Source: DAIOGN01 sp036745245 (GTDB lineage: Bacteria; Zixibacteria; MSB-5A5; JAUVRN01). From it: DNA of 18,407 nucleotides. The stretch covers positions 1-18,407 of the forward strand of contig DAIOGN010000063.1 of assembly GCA_036745245.1 (NCBI GenBank). The letters are read 5' to 3'. The notes beneath the pieces are model-generated. The model had not been told where the DNA came from, made no database searches, and saw only the letters and a program-made list of their open reading frames with translations. Numbering within the stretch: position 1 is the first letter of the stretch; each line of letters begins with the position of its first letter. Position numbers and translations under genes: made by a program. Below are positions 1-7,132 of the stretch, one piece after another.

Positions 1-341
1 TGAAGACCGGCATCATGCATCAGTGCGTGCGGTCGAAGGTGCCGTTCGTGCTGGCCGGCTCCCTGAGGGACGACGGGCCATTGCCCGAAACCATCACGGA
101 CATGAACGAGGCGCAGGAAGCTTACGCGCGGCACCTGGTGGGGGCCACCACGGTGCTCATGCTGTCTTCGATGCTGCATTCCATCGCCACAGGCAACATG
201 CTCCCGTCGTGGGTGCGCACGCTGTGCGTGGACATCAACCCGTCCGTGGTGACCAAACTCATGGACCGGGGCTCCTCGCAGGCGCTCGGGGTGGTGACCG
301 ACGTGGGCCTGTTCCTGCACCTTCTGGCCCGCCGGATCTAG
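1..341 (+). CDS. TIGR00300-type LOR/SDH domain protein (ArgZ-like), C-terminal part
   Basis: This is the last 112 codons of a gene that enters from the left edge; the reading frame starts at base 3 and ends at TAG 339-341. The visible protein resembles the C-terminal NAD-binding part of the TIGR00300 (LOR/SDH) family, which includes arginine dihydrolase/ornithine cyclodeaminase-type enzymes such as cyanobacterial ArgZ/AgrE. Recognisable family blocks are VPFVLAGSLRDDGPLPE, MLSSMLHSIATGNMLPS, CVDINPSVVTKLMDRGS and GVVTDVGLFLH. The N-terminal guanidine-modifying domain, if present, lies outside the window, so arginine dihydrolase activity cannot be judged; ornithine handling is an inference from the family. 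The gene converges on the lipoprotein gene at 447-1010, with an inverted-repeat element between them. Confidence 0.8.
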   Translation, partial: KTGIMHQCVRSKVPFVLAGSLRDDGPLPETITDMNEAQEAYARHLVGATTVLMLSSMLHSIATGNMLPSWVRTLCVDINPSVVTKLMDRGSSQALGVVTDVGLFLHLLARRI

Positions 342-342
342 C

Positions 343-445
343 TGGGGTCAGACCCTCGTCGTAACTTTGCACACCTGGGGGACACTACTGTGGCTTCCTC
401 CTGACTAGTCCAGGTGTGCAAAGTTACGACGAGGGTCTGACCCCA
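343..445. repeat. 103-bp inverted-repeat element with perfect 36-nt arms
   Basis: The left arm 343-378 and right arm 410-445 are exact reverse complements over 36 nt and are separated by 31 nt (379-409). Each arm tip reads TGGGGTCAGACCC, which is itself nearly palindromic (GGGTC-A-GACCC). From memory, this tip resembles ends found with REP-associated (RAYT, Y1-type) transposases in several environmental phyla, so the element may be a non-autonomous, REP-doublet or MITE-like unit; no transposase is in the window. It starts one base after the TAG of the left gene and ends one base before the stop of the convergent lipoprotein gene. It therefore fills the whole gap and, as RNA, would form a long hairpin able to end or stabilise both transcripts. 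Confidence 0.85.
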
Positions 446-446
446 T

Positions 447-1010
447 TTACTTCGCGCGCACCAGCCAGTCGGCGTCGCTGATGAACATCTCGCCTGAGTC
501 CTTGAACTCGGTGACGAAGCGCTGAAGCTCCGAGGTGGGGGCGGTGAGCACCAGGGATTGGTCGAGTCGTTCCGCCGCCAGAGCCTCCGGATGCTGATCC
601 AGGAACTCCTCCATCCACTCCGGATTCATGCCGGCCACCGCCAGACCCGAGTCTGACAATTCGATTCTGGCCAGCGTGTGAATCGCGAGGAGATGCCCGA
701 GGTAGAACTCGTTCGACTCCATCTCCGGAGGCGCGGGGAAAAAGTCGAGGTACAGGTCCTCGCCCAGCTTGAGCAGGTGCACCTCGAAGGCGCCGCTCAG
801 TCCCTCGCTGTCGGTGAACGTGACGGCATATTCTCCGTCGTTCTCCGATGTGAAGGTCCAGGTTTCGTTGTCGTCGGGGTTGGTCCAGCTGCCCAGCAGG
901 GCTTCCTGGAATACCGTGGTCTCGGCGGTGTAGAATGGATGCAGAGAGGGCACGCAGCCACCCACAACCGCCAGTGCGGCTGCAGTGAACACCAGACTAC
1001 GCACACGCAT
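447..1010 (-). CDS. Small lipoprotein of unknown function
   Basis: 187 codons, unknown function. The chosen ATG (1008-1010, read on the minus strand) is preceded by GGAGGGA about 6 nt upstream, and it gives a lipoprotein signal: Arg-rich start, hydrophobic stretch, lipobox VVGGC with the lipid-modified Cys at residue 19. The frame stays open further upstream to 1160, but that extension overlaps mreB, has no ribosome site and would bury the signal peptide. The mature part is acidic, with LLGSWTNPDDNETWTFT resembling a lipocalin- or DUF-type 'GSW' strand, then DLYLDFFPAPPE and a conserved-looking C-terminal block ending near LVRAK. It probably sits on the periplasmic side of a membrane. It follows mreB on the same strand after 83 nt, so it may be co-transcribed; nothing ties its role to cell shape. 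Confidence 0.75.
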   Translation of the reverse strand: MRVRSLVFTAAALAVVGGCVPSLHPFYTAETTVFQEALLGSWTNPDDNETWTFTSENDGEYAVTFTDSEGLSGAFEVHLLKLGEDLYLDFFPAPPEMESNEFYLGHLLAIHTLARIELSDSGLAVAGMNPEWMEEFLDQHPEALAAERLDQSLVLTAPTSELQRFVTEFKDSGEMFISDADWLVRAK

Positions 1011-1093
1011 GGAATCTCCCTCCGATTCGAGAACAATATAGGGGGAGAGCGGGCCAGAATCCAGCCTCGCGTGGACGGCCCGGAAGCTCGCGG

Positions 1094-2122
1094 CTAGTCG
1101 CGCCGCGAGCGGATCACCACTTTTTCGTACTTGAGCATGTTGTCGAGCACGGCGCCGCACCCGCGCACCACGCAGGTGAGCGGATCGTCGGCCACGATCA
1201 CGGGCAGGTTGGTCTCCTGCCGGATTCGCCGGTCGAGGCCACGCAGGAGCGCTCCGCCCCCCGTGAGAATGATGCCACGATCGAGAATGTCGGAGGCCAG
1301 TTCGGGGGGGGTGCGTTCGAGCGACTGGCGGATGGCCTCCACAATGGCATCCACAGGCTCCGACATCGCTTCGCGCACCTGCGCCGACGAGAGCTTCATG
1401 GTCTTGGGCACGCCCGCCACGAGGTCGCGGCCCTTGATCTCGATCGACTCTTCCTTGTCGAGCGGAAAGGCCGACCCGGCCTTGATTTTCACCTCTTCGG
1501 CCGTGAGCTCGCCGATGAGCAGATTGTAGTTCTTCTTGAGATACAGCACGATCGATTCGTTCAGTTCATCGCCCGCGATGCGCACGCTGGTGTTGTTCAC
1601 GATGCCGTTCAAGGCGATCACCGCGATTTCCGACGTACCTCCGCCGATGTCCACGATCATGATGCCCGTGGGCGACTCCACCGGCAGGCCGATCCCGATG
1701 GCGGCCGCCATGGGCTCGGGCAGAAGGAACACCTCGCGAGCTCCGGCGTTCTCCGCCGAATCGCGCACGGCGCGCTTTTCCACCTCGGTGATCCCGGAAG
1801 GGACGGAGATCACGATCTTGGGCTTCATCAGGTACTTGTGGCGCACCACGCGCTTGATGAAGTCGGACAAGAGCTTTTCCGTAATCTCGAAGTCGGCGAT
1901 CACGCCGTCTTTGAGTGGGCGGATGGCCTCGATTTCGCCCGGGGTGCGGCCCAGCATCTCCTTGGCGGCGGCCCCGATGGCCAGCACCTTGCGGGACGCT
2001 TTCTCCACCGCCACGACCGAGGGTTCGTTAAGGACAATGCCGGTGCCACGCACGCACACCAGCGTGTTGGCGGTGCCCAGATCGATTCCGATGTCGTTCG
2101 ACAGCATATTGAACCAGCTCAT
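1094..2122 (-). CDS. mreB: Rod-shape-determining actin homologue MreB
   Basis: 342 aa, the usual MreB length. MreB polymerises under the inner membrane and guides elongation-mode peptidoglycan synthesis. The actin-fold signatures are all present: phosphate-1 loop IGIDLGTANT (residues 12-21), the IVISVPSGITEVEKRAV block, LLPEPMAAAIG, phosphate-2 IVDIGGGTSEIAVI, and the adenosine motif GIILTGGGALLRGLD. The N-terminus MSWFNML carries exposed Trp and Phe of the kind that anchors MreB to membrane. The ATG lies 3 nt after the stop of the upstream HD-exonuclease gene, with AGGA about 8 nt before it, so the two genes are almost certainly one transcript. Unusually, no mreC, mreD, pbp2 or rodA follows; the next gene is an unrelated lipoprotein. 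It may be a stand-alone or second copy. Confidence 0.95.
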   Translation of the reverse strand: MSWFNMLSNDIGIDLGTANTLVCVRGTGIVLNEPSVVAVEKASRKVLAIGAAAKEMLGRTPGEIEAIRPLKDGVIADFEITEKLLSDFIKRVVRHKYLMKPKIVISVPSGITEVEKRAVRDSAENAGAREVFLLPEPMAAAIGIGLPVESPTGIMIVDIGGGTSEIAVIALNGIVNNTSVRIAGDELNESIVLYLKKNYNLLIGELTAEEVKIKAGSAFPLDKEESIEIKGRDLVAGVPKTMKLSSAQVREAMSEPVDAIVEAIRQSLERTPPELASDILDRGIILTGGGALLRGLDRRIRQETNLPVIVADDPLTCVVRGCGAVLDNMLKYEKVVIRSRRD

Positions 2123-2125
2123 GAG

Positions 2126-3103
2126 TCAGTCCTGGGACCGGAGTTGAGGACCCGGCGCCGATCGTCCGTCCGCCAGTAGAAAGCGCCTGTGGTCCATGCT
2201 CCAGACGCGATCCGTAAAGGTCTCCCCCTCGGGAGTACTATCGGTCGCCTGGCGGTAAATGCCCACCTTGGCGTCCACATTGTCGGCGAAATGCAAAAGC
2301 AGGCCCTCCAGCGTCTTGGGCAGCACGGGGGCGCCGAACTCGAGCTGACCGTGGTGGGACAGCACCAGGTGGCGGAGGTGCCACACCTTTTCTTTCGGGA
2401 TGCCGTCCACCTGGGTGGCCAGATGAACCACCAGCTGGTCGCCGATGGCCAGGTGCCCCACCAGTTCGCCGTACACCGTTTTGTTGAAGGCCGGCCCGGA
2501 CTCGTATTCGTACACCTTGCCCACGTCGTGAAAGATGGCGCCGGCCAGAAGCAGGTCGAGGTTGGCATCGGGGTAGAGGTCGGCCATGGACTCGCACAGG
2601 CGGCATATGTTGACCGTATGCTCGAGCAGGCCGCGCAGGTAGGCATGATGCACCGAGGTGGCGGCCGGCGACTGTGCATACCGGGCCCACAGGCGTTCGT
2701 CGGTTCGGAGGAGTTTCACCAGCGCGCCGTAGTGCGGATCCCGGATGCGTCCCGCCACACGGTCGAATTCGCGCTCCAGTTCGGCCGCGGTCTTCTTCGA
2801 TTCGGGCAGAAACTGTGACCAGTCGATCTGGCCGCGCGGCTCGCGGATCGAGCTGACCCGGATCTGCAGATCGTCCATGTAGTTTTCGACTTTGCCCTGC
2901 ACCTGGTACACCGACCCCGCGTGCACGGTAACCGCCACGTCGCCGGGCACGTCCCAGTACATGGCCTTCATGGAGCCGGTGCGGTCCTGCAACTGCATCT
3001 GCAGGTACTGTCCCGGCTTGTTTTTGTGCGCCCGCAGCGACCGTTCCGCCACCAGGTAGAGAGCGTCGGCGATCTGACCTGCGCTGAGTTCCTTGATCTG
3101 CAA
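2126..3103 (-). CDS. YhaM-like 3'-5' exoribonuclease (OB-fold plus HD domain)
   Basis: 325 aa with the preferred TTG start (3101-3103), close to the about 314 aa of Bacillus YhaM. An OB-fold nucleic-acid-binding region spans roughly residues 12-90 (KPGQYLQMQLQDRTGSM, then VYQVQGKVENYMDDLQI). The HD metal-dependent domain follows: H162, the HDVGK motif at 192-196, H217, H250-H251 and D274. This family trims RNA or single-stranded DNA from the 3' end in the cytoplasm. TTG was chosen because the family alignment begins near LQIKELSAGQIADAL and AGGGA sits 6 nt upstream; no ATG or GTG fits. The open frame continues to 4195 but that part is antisense to lptF and is rejected. Divergent from lptF; co-directional with mreB, 3 nt away. 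Confidence 0.88.
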   Translation of the reverse strand: MQIKELSAGQIADALYLVAERSLRAHKNKPGQYLQMQLQDRTGSMKAMYWDVPGDVAVTVHAGSVYQVQGKVENYMDDLQIRVSSIREPRGQIDWSQFLPESKKTAAELEREFDRVAGRIRDPHYGALVKLLRTDERLWARYAQSPAATSVHHAYLRGLLEHTVNICRLCESMADLYPDANLDLLLAGAIFHDVGKVYEYESGPAFNKTVYGELVGHLAIGDQLVVHLATQVDGIPKEKVWHLRHLVLSHHGQLEFGAPVLPKTLEGLLLHFADNVDAKVGIYRQATDSTPEGETFTDRVWSMDHRRFLLADGRSAPGPQLRSQD

Positions 3104-3168
3104 TGTGTTTCCCTGTGCTGAACTTCCGCGCGCAAGGTGCCCCGACCCCGCGGGCCAGGCAAGACAAT

Positions 3169-3197
3169 TTGCCCGTTCGGCGCGGTCCGGGTATACT
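3169..3197 (+). promoter_or_regulatory. Sigma70-type promoter of lptFG (probably leaderless)
   Basis: TTGCCC (3169-3174), 17-nt spacer, TATACT (3192-3197). The -10 box ends only 11 nt before the lptF ATG at 3209, so the predicted start of transcription is about 3203-3206 and the 5' leader is 0-5 nt. No Shine-Dalgarno sequence lies before that ATG, which agrees with leaderless translation. Confidence 0.65.
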
Positions 3198-3208
3198 CCG
3201 GACACAAG

Positions 3209-4534
3209 ATGCGACTGGCTCGCTATATCCTCTCCGAGCACGTGGGCCCCTTTGCCTTCGGGCTTCTGGTGATCACCTTCGTCCTCATCATCGATTTCGT
3301 GCCCCGCGTGCTCGACCTCGTGGTGGGCCGGGACATCGCCGCCGCGGTGGTCACGCAGTTGTTCGTGTACAATCTGGCCTGGATGATGGCCCTCTCGGTG
3401 CCCATGGCCGTGCTGGTGGCCACGCTCATGGCCTTTGGCCGCCTCTCGGCCGACAATGAGATCGTGGCGCTCAAATCGTCGGGCGTGCACCTGTGGCGGC
3501 TCTTGTGGCCCGTGCTTCTGGCCGGCTCTCTGGTGGGCGCCTTTCTGGTGTGGTTCAACAACGAGGTCCTGCCGGAGTCGAACCACGAGGCCCGCGTGCT
3601 CATGGGCAACATCAACCGCACGCGCCCCACCCTGCGGCTGCGCGAGAACGTCTTCAACGGCGACATTCCGGGCTACTTCCTCCTCGTGAAGTGGCGGGAT
3701 CCCAAGAGCGATTCGCTGCGCGACGTCACGATCTACGATCAGGCCGACGCGCGCTGGCCGCGCACGGTGACGGCGCGCTCCGGTTCCATGCGCTTCACTC
3801 CCGACGGGACCACGCTCATCCTCGACCTTCTGGACGGCGAAGTGCACGAGTACGTGGGAGACGCGCACGAATACCGCCGTACACGGTTCACCGAACAGGT
3901 GGTGTTCCTCGAGAACGCGGGCGGCCAGCTTCAGGAGACCGACTCCGATTACCGCACCGATCGGGAAAAATCCACGGAGATGATGCTGGTCGACATCTCC
4001 GGCTGGAAGCAGAACGTGGCGCAGTATAGCCGTCAACTCGATTCGGTGTCGCGTGAAGCAATGCGTCAGGCAGCCGAACCTCCGGGCGCCTTGCGAACTC
4101 CGGCCCTGCTGGATCTCGAAGGCTCCGCCGTGCGCCTGTCGGGGCAGATCTTCTCGCAGCGTCGACTCATCAATTCCATGATGATCGAAGTGCACAAGAA
4201 ATACTCCATCCCGGTGGCGTGCGTGGTGTTCGTGCTGATCGGCGCCCCGCTGGGCATTCTCGCGCGGAAGAGTGGCATCGGCATGTCTCTGGGGCTGTCT
4301 CTGGGACTGTTCCTCCTGTACTGGGCGTTTCTCATCGCCGGCGAGGAGCTGGCCGACCGCCTCCTCATCAACGCGTTCTGGGCCATGTGGAGCGCCAACT
4401 TCGTGATCGGCGCGTCCGGCCTGGCCCTTCTGGGGAGAGTGATCCGCGGGCGCCGGCCGCAGGACTGGTGGAGAAGCTACCGCTACCGCAGATTGATCCG
4501 CGAGAAGGCATGCGAGTACTCGACCGCTACCTGA
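3209..4534 (+). CDS. lptF: LPS export permease LptF
   Basis: 441 aa YjgP/YjgQ-family membrane protein. LptF with LptG forms the transmembrane part of the LptB2FG ABC transporter, which extracts lipopolysaccharide from the inner membrane toward LptC and LptA. Three N-terminal membrane segments (about 12-30, 52-76 and 97-116) are followed by a long periplasmic beta-jellyroll region (about 120-325, with RENVFNGDIPGYFLLV typical of the family) and three C-terminal segments (about 335-412). The family block SVPMAVLVATLMAFGRLSAD between TM2 and the coupling region is clear. The ATG at 3209 was chosen because the protein family starts at MRLARYILSEHV and because the promoter ends just upstream; the frame is open from 3137 without support. 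Longer than E. coli LptF (366 aa), mostly in the periplasmic part near residues 270-310. It overlaps lptG by 25 nt. Confidence 0.92.
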   Translation: MRLARYILSEHVGPFAFGLLVITFVLIIDFVPRVLDLVVGRDIAAAVVTQLFVYNLAWMMALSVPMAVLVATLMAFGRLSADNEIVALKSSGVHLWRLLWPVLLAGSLVGAFLVWFNNEVLPESNHEARVLMGNINRTRPTLRLRENVFNGDIPGYFLLVKWRDPKSDSLRDVTIYDQADARWPRTVTARSGSMRFTPDGTTLILDLLDGEVHEYVGDAHEYRRTRFTEQVVFLENAGGQLQETDSDYRTDREKSTEMMLVDISGWKQNVAQYSRQLDSVSREAMRQAAEPPGALRTPALLDLEGSAVRLSGQIFSQRRLINSMMIEVHKKYSIPVACVVFVLIGAPLGILARKSGIGMSLGLSLGLFLLYWAFLIAGEELADRLLINAFWAMWSANFVIGASGLALLGRVIRGRRPQDWWRSYRYRRLIREKACEYSTAT

Positions 4535-5580
4535 CGTTCAAGTTCCTGCGCGCACTGGGCTATTCGCTCCTGGTGTTCATCGCGATCTACGTGATCGTGG
4601 ACGTGGTGGAACACCTCGACACGTTCGTGGACGCGCAGGCCACCGCGGGCCAGGTGGTGCGCTACTACCTCAACTACGTGCCCGCCATCATCGTGCTCAC
4701 GGTACCTATGGCCGTGCTCATGTCCACCCTCTTCACCGTGGGCGCGCTGTCCAAGAGCAACGAGCTTCTGGCCATGCGTTCCTCCGGGCTGTCCCTGTGG
4801 CGCATCAGTCTGCCCCTGCTGGGTGCGGGAATGGTGCTGTCCATGACGCTCCTCGTCTTCGCGGAGTGGGTGGTGCCGCACACCGACCAGGAGCGAGCCG
4901 ACATTCTCAACCTCGAAATCGAGAAGAAGCAGTCGGATCGCAGGACGATCGCATACCACGTGTACATTCAGGGCCAGGACCACCGCATCTTTCGCCTGGA
5001 GCGATACGACCTCACCCAGAAGCGCGGCTGGGCCGTGCTGGTGCAGGCCATCGATGAATCGCGTGTGTTGTGGACCGTGCGTGCCGACGAGATCCGCTGG
5101 GCCGACTCGCTGTGGGTTCTCATGCGAGGCGAGGTCCGCACGTTCGAATCGGAGGTGTGGACTCCCTTCGACAGCCTGGCACGGCCCGACTGGACCGAGA
5201 CTCCCCACGATTTCTCGCAGCGCGACAAGTCCCCGGAGAACATGGGATATCGCGACCTGCGCGAGTACATCCAGGTGATGGAGCGCTCGGGCAAGGACGC
5301 GAGCCGCGAAAAGTTCAAGCTTCAGTTCAAACTGGCACTGCCCTTCATGTGTCTCATCATTGTCATGGTGGGCGTGCCCATCGCCTCCTCTCCCAAGCGT
5401 GCGGGCGTGGCCCTTTCGTTTGGCATCGCCTCCGGCATCGCCATTGTGTACATCTTCCTTCTCCGTGTCATGGAGTCCCTCGGCAACAAGGGCGACCTGC
5501 CGCCCGTCCTGGCCGCGTGGTCGATGAATGTCGTGTTTCTCCTTGTGGGACTTGGACTTTTCATGTCCGCCAGAAAATGA
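4510..5580 (+). CDS. lptG: LPS export permease LptG
   Basis: 356 aa, near the usual 360 aa. Second membrane subunit of LptB2FG, pairing with LptF. The start MRVLDRYLTFKFLRALGYSL matches the family N-terminus, whose first helix carries the charged face contacting LPS; TM2 holds the VPMAVLMSTLFTVGALSKSNEL block, and SPKRAGVALSFGIASG starts the C-terminal membrane half. The ATG at 4510 lies inside the last codons of lptF (25-nt overlap) and only AGAAGG directly next to it could act as ribosome site, so translation is probably coupled to lptF. The ATPase LptB is not in the window. A candidate structured region and a strong terminator follow. Confidence 0.92.
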   Translation: MRVLDRYLTFKFLRALGYSLLVFIAIYVIVDVVEHLDTFVDAQATAGQVVRYYLNYVPAIIVLTVPMAVLMSTLFTVGALSKSNELLAMRSSGLSLWRISLPLLGAGMVLSMTLLVFAEWVVPHTDQERADILNLEIEKKQSDRRTIAYHVYIQGQDHRIFRLERYDLTQKRGWAVLVQAIDESRVLWTVRADEIRWADSLWVLMRGEVRTFESEVWTPFDSLARPDWTETPHDFSQRDKSPENMGYRDLREYIQVMERSGKDASREKFKLQFKLALPFMCLIIVMVGVPIASSPKRAGVALSFGIASGIAIVYIFLLRVMESLGNKGDLPPVLAAWSMNVVFLLVGLGLFMSARK

Positions 5581-5589
5581 AATTCGCGC

Positions 5590-5660
5590 GGAACCTCCCG
5601 GGGGAGCTTCCGTATAAACCACTGAAGCAGGTTTGGCTTGTACAGCGGTCGAAAGACCGC
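5590..5660 (+). other. Run of three hairpins in the lptG 3' region (possible small RNA)
   Basis: Between the lptG stop and the terminator there are three consecutive potential hairpins. Hairpin one is 5590-5611 (GGAA and CTCC arms with one C-C mismatch). Hairpin two is AAACC 5616-5620 with GGTTT 5630-5634. Hairpin three is GCGGTC 5645-5650 and GACCGC 5655-5660 closed by a GAAA tetraloop of the very stable GNRA type. Together with the terminator at 5673-5704 this makes a compact 110-nt structured tail. It could be a 3'UTR-derived small RNA or just an mRNA-stabilising tail; no dedicated promoter is obvious. Confidence 0.4.
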
Positions 5661-5672
5661 CTCCTTTGCAGA

Positions 5673-5704
5673 AAAACGCCCCGCCCCCGCGGGGCGTTTT
5701 ATTT
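5673..5704 (+). terminator. Rho-independent terminator after lptG
   Basis: Perfect 12-bp stem AAAACGCCCCGC (5673-5684) with GCGGGGCGTTTT (5689-5700), CCCC loop, then ATTT. The A and T tracts flanking the GC stem make it usable in both directions, but only the lptFG transcript reaches it from the left. Confidence 0.92.
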
Positions 5705-5829
5705 GAGCCCAGGGCTCCTCCCAAATCCGTTGACTCCACCCCTGGGGCCACCCTCATTAAAATGATATGCGGCTTGAACTTCTGGGTGCCGCGCTGACAT
5801 TGGCCTTGGCGGGCTCCGAGGATACGACG

Positions 5830-6459
5830 ATGACAGACGACCGGGGGGACATGGTGGGTCTCATCGAGTCCCGAGGTGTGGAGGACTCGGCCGTGATCGA
5901 TGCTATGCGCACCGTGCCTCGCCACAGGTTCGTGCCGGCGCCGCTATCGGAGCAGGCCTACGCTGACAGGCCGCTGCCCATCGGCGAACAACAGACGATC
6001 TCCCAGCCCTACATCGTGGCCCTGATGACCGAACTACTGGACCCGCGGCCCGGCGACACCGTGCTGGAGATCGGTACCGGGTCGGGGTATCAGGCCGCCG
6101 TGCTGGCGGAGCTGGTGGCGCACGTGTACACGATCGAAATCATCGACGTGCTCGCGGACCGCGCTGACTCAACGTTGAAAGCCCTTGGTTACAAGAACAT
6201 CACCGTGAAAACCGGCGACGGGTACCAGGGCTGGAAAGAGCATGCCCCCTTCGACGGCATCATCGTGACAGCGGCTCCCGACCACGTGCCTCAGCCCCTG
6301 GTGGATCAGCTGGCCGACGGCGGCCACCTGGTGATCCCCGTGGGCGACGAGTGGCAGGAACTGGTTGTCCTCACGCGCGAAGGAAAAGAGATTACACGTC
6401 GCTCGGTGACGCCGGTACGATTTGTGCCGATGACTGGAGAGGCGGAGGAACAAAGGTGA
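5830..6459 (+). CDS. pcm: Protein-L-isoaspartate O-methyltransferase
   Basis: 209 aa with this start, close to E. coli Pcm (208 aa). It uses S-adenosylmethionine to methylate L-isoaspartyl residues in aged proteins, starting their repair. Seen: the substrate loop LPIGEQQTISQPYIVALM (active-site Ser58), SAM motif I VLEIGTGSGYQ (78-88), FDGIIVTAAPDHVPQPL, GGHLVIPVG and the C-terminal VRFVPM. The ATG at 5830 has GAG G (GAGG) 8 nt upstream and gives the normal family length. An upstream in-frame ATG at 5767 would add 21 residues resembling a weak signal peptide (MRLELLGAALTLALAG), but it has no ribosome site and lies 3 nt behind a TAAAAT -10-like box. An exported form is possible but less likely. 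Followed after 15 nt by the deaminase gene. Confidence 0.9.
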   Translation: MTDDRGDMVGLIESRGVEDSAVIDAMRTVPRHRFVPAPLSEQAYADRPLPIGEQQTISQPYIVALMTELLDPRPGDTVLEIGTGSGYQAAVLAELVAHVYTIEIIDVLADRADSTLKALGYKNITVKTGDGYQGWKEHAPFDGIIVTAAPDHVPQPLVDQLADGGHLVIPVGDEWQELVVLTREGKEITRRSVTPVRFVPMTGEAEEQR

Positions 6460-6474
6460 AGGGACGCGAGAATC

Positions 6475-7089
6475 ATGACTGAACGCAAGCGGCCGGGACG
6501 GGACGAATACTACATGGGCATCGCCATGGCGGTGCGCTCGCGCGCCAACTGCCGCGGCAACAAGGTGGGTGCGCTCATCGTGGTGGGCGACCGCGTGGTG
6601 TCCACCGGCTACAACGGCACGCCTTCGGGCATGACCAATTGCCTCGACGGTGGTTGCGAACGCTGCGCACAGCGCGAGAAGTATCGCTCAGGCACCAGCT
6701 ACGACCTGTGCATCTGCGTCCATGCGGAGCAGAATGCCCTGCTTTCGGCGGCCCGCTTCGGCATCGCCGTGGAAGGCGGCGAGATGTTCTCGACCATGCG
6801 CCCCTGCTTCGGCTGCACCAAGGAACTGCTCCAGGCGGGGATTGCGCAGGTGTACTACCTGCACGACTGGCGTTACCCCGACGAAGCGGTGCAGAGCGCC
6901 TACGAAAAGCTCCAGAACCGCATACCGCGCGGCCTCAAGCGCGTGGCCATGACCGACGCCGAAGCGGAGTGGGCCGTGTCGGCCCTGCGGGAGAAGTCGA
7001 TCCCCGAGCTGCAGGAAGCCGTGGACCCCGACACGGGGCAGCCCACCTCACGCGTTGAAGTTCACACCGAACGGCGTCCCCGACCCTAG
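6475..7089 (+). CDS. Deoxycytidylate (dCMP) deaminase family protein
   Basis: 204 aa zinc-dependent cytidine/deoxycytidylate deaminase (ComEB/dCMP deaminase group). It converts dCMP to dUMP, feeding dTMP synthesis. The catalytic HAE motif is at 83-85 (VHAEQNALL) and the zinc-binding PCxxC at 110-114 (PCFGCTK); GYNGTPSGM (45-53) is the typical substrate-side block, and the Cys-rich insert CLDGGCERC (56-64) is like the second zinc site seen in some family members. The C-terminal about 50 residues (after RIPRGLKRV) are charged and not part of the core, making it longer than the usual 150-180 aa. AGGGA stands about 10 nt before the ATG. Likely co-transcribed with pcm, which is 15 nt upstream. Confidence 0.9.
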   Translation: MTERKRPGRDEYYMGIAMAVRSRANCRGNKVGALIVVGDRVVSTGYNGTPSGMTNCLDGGCERCAQREKYRSGTSYDLCICVHAEQNALLSAARFGIAVEGGEMFSTMRPCFGCTKELLQAGIAQVYYLHDWRYPDEAVQSAYEKLQNRIPRGLKRVAMTDAEAEWAVSALREKSIPELQEAVDPDTGQPTSRVEVHTERRPRP

Positions 7090-7100
7090 AGAGTGACGCG

Positions 7101-7123
7101 CGGAGTGGCCGAAGAGCACTCCG
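7101..7123. terminator. Small hairpin between convergent genes
   Basis: CGGAGTG (7101-7107) pairs with CACTCCG (7117-7123) around a 9-nt loop, in the 43-nt gap between the convergent deaminase and outer-membrane genes. There is no T tract on either side, so it is at best a weak or Rho-assisted terminator. Confidence 0.4.
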
Positions 7124-7132
7124 ATCGCCCCG

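Noticed and set aside
3104..4195. Long minus-strand open frame joined to the HD exonuclease gene
   Set aside because: It is antisense to lptF, has low-complexity His/Gly/Arg-rich composition, and the exonuclease family begins at the TTG at 3103.
4483..5925. Minus-strand open frame of 480 codons opposite lptG
   Set aside because: A GC-rich shadow of lptG, full of His and Gly, with no domain and no ribosome site; it also crosses the lptG terminator.
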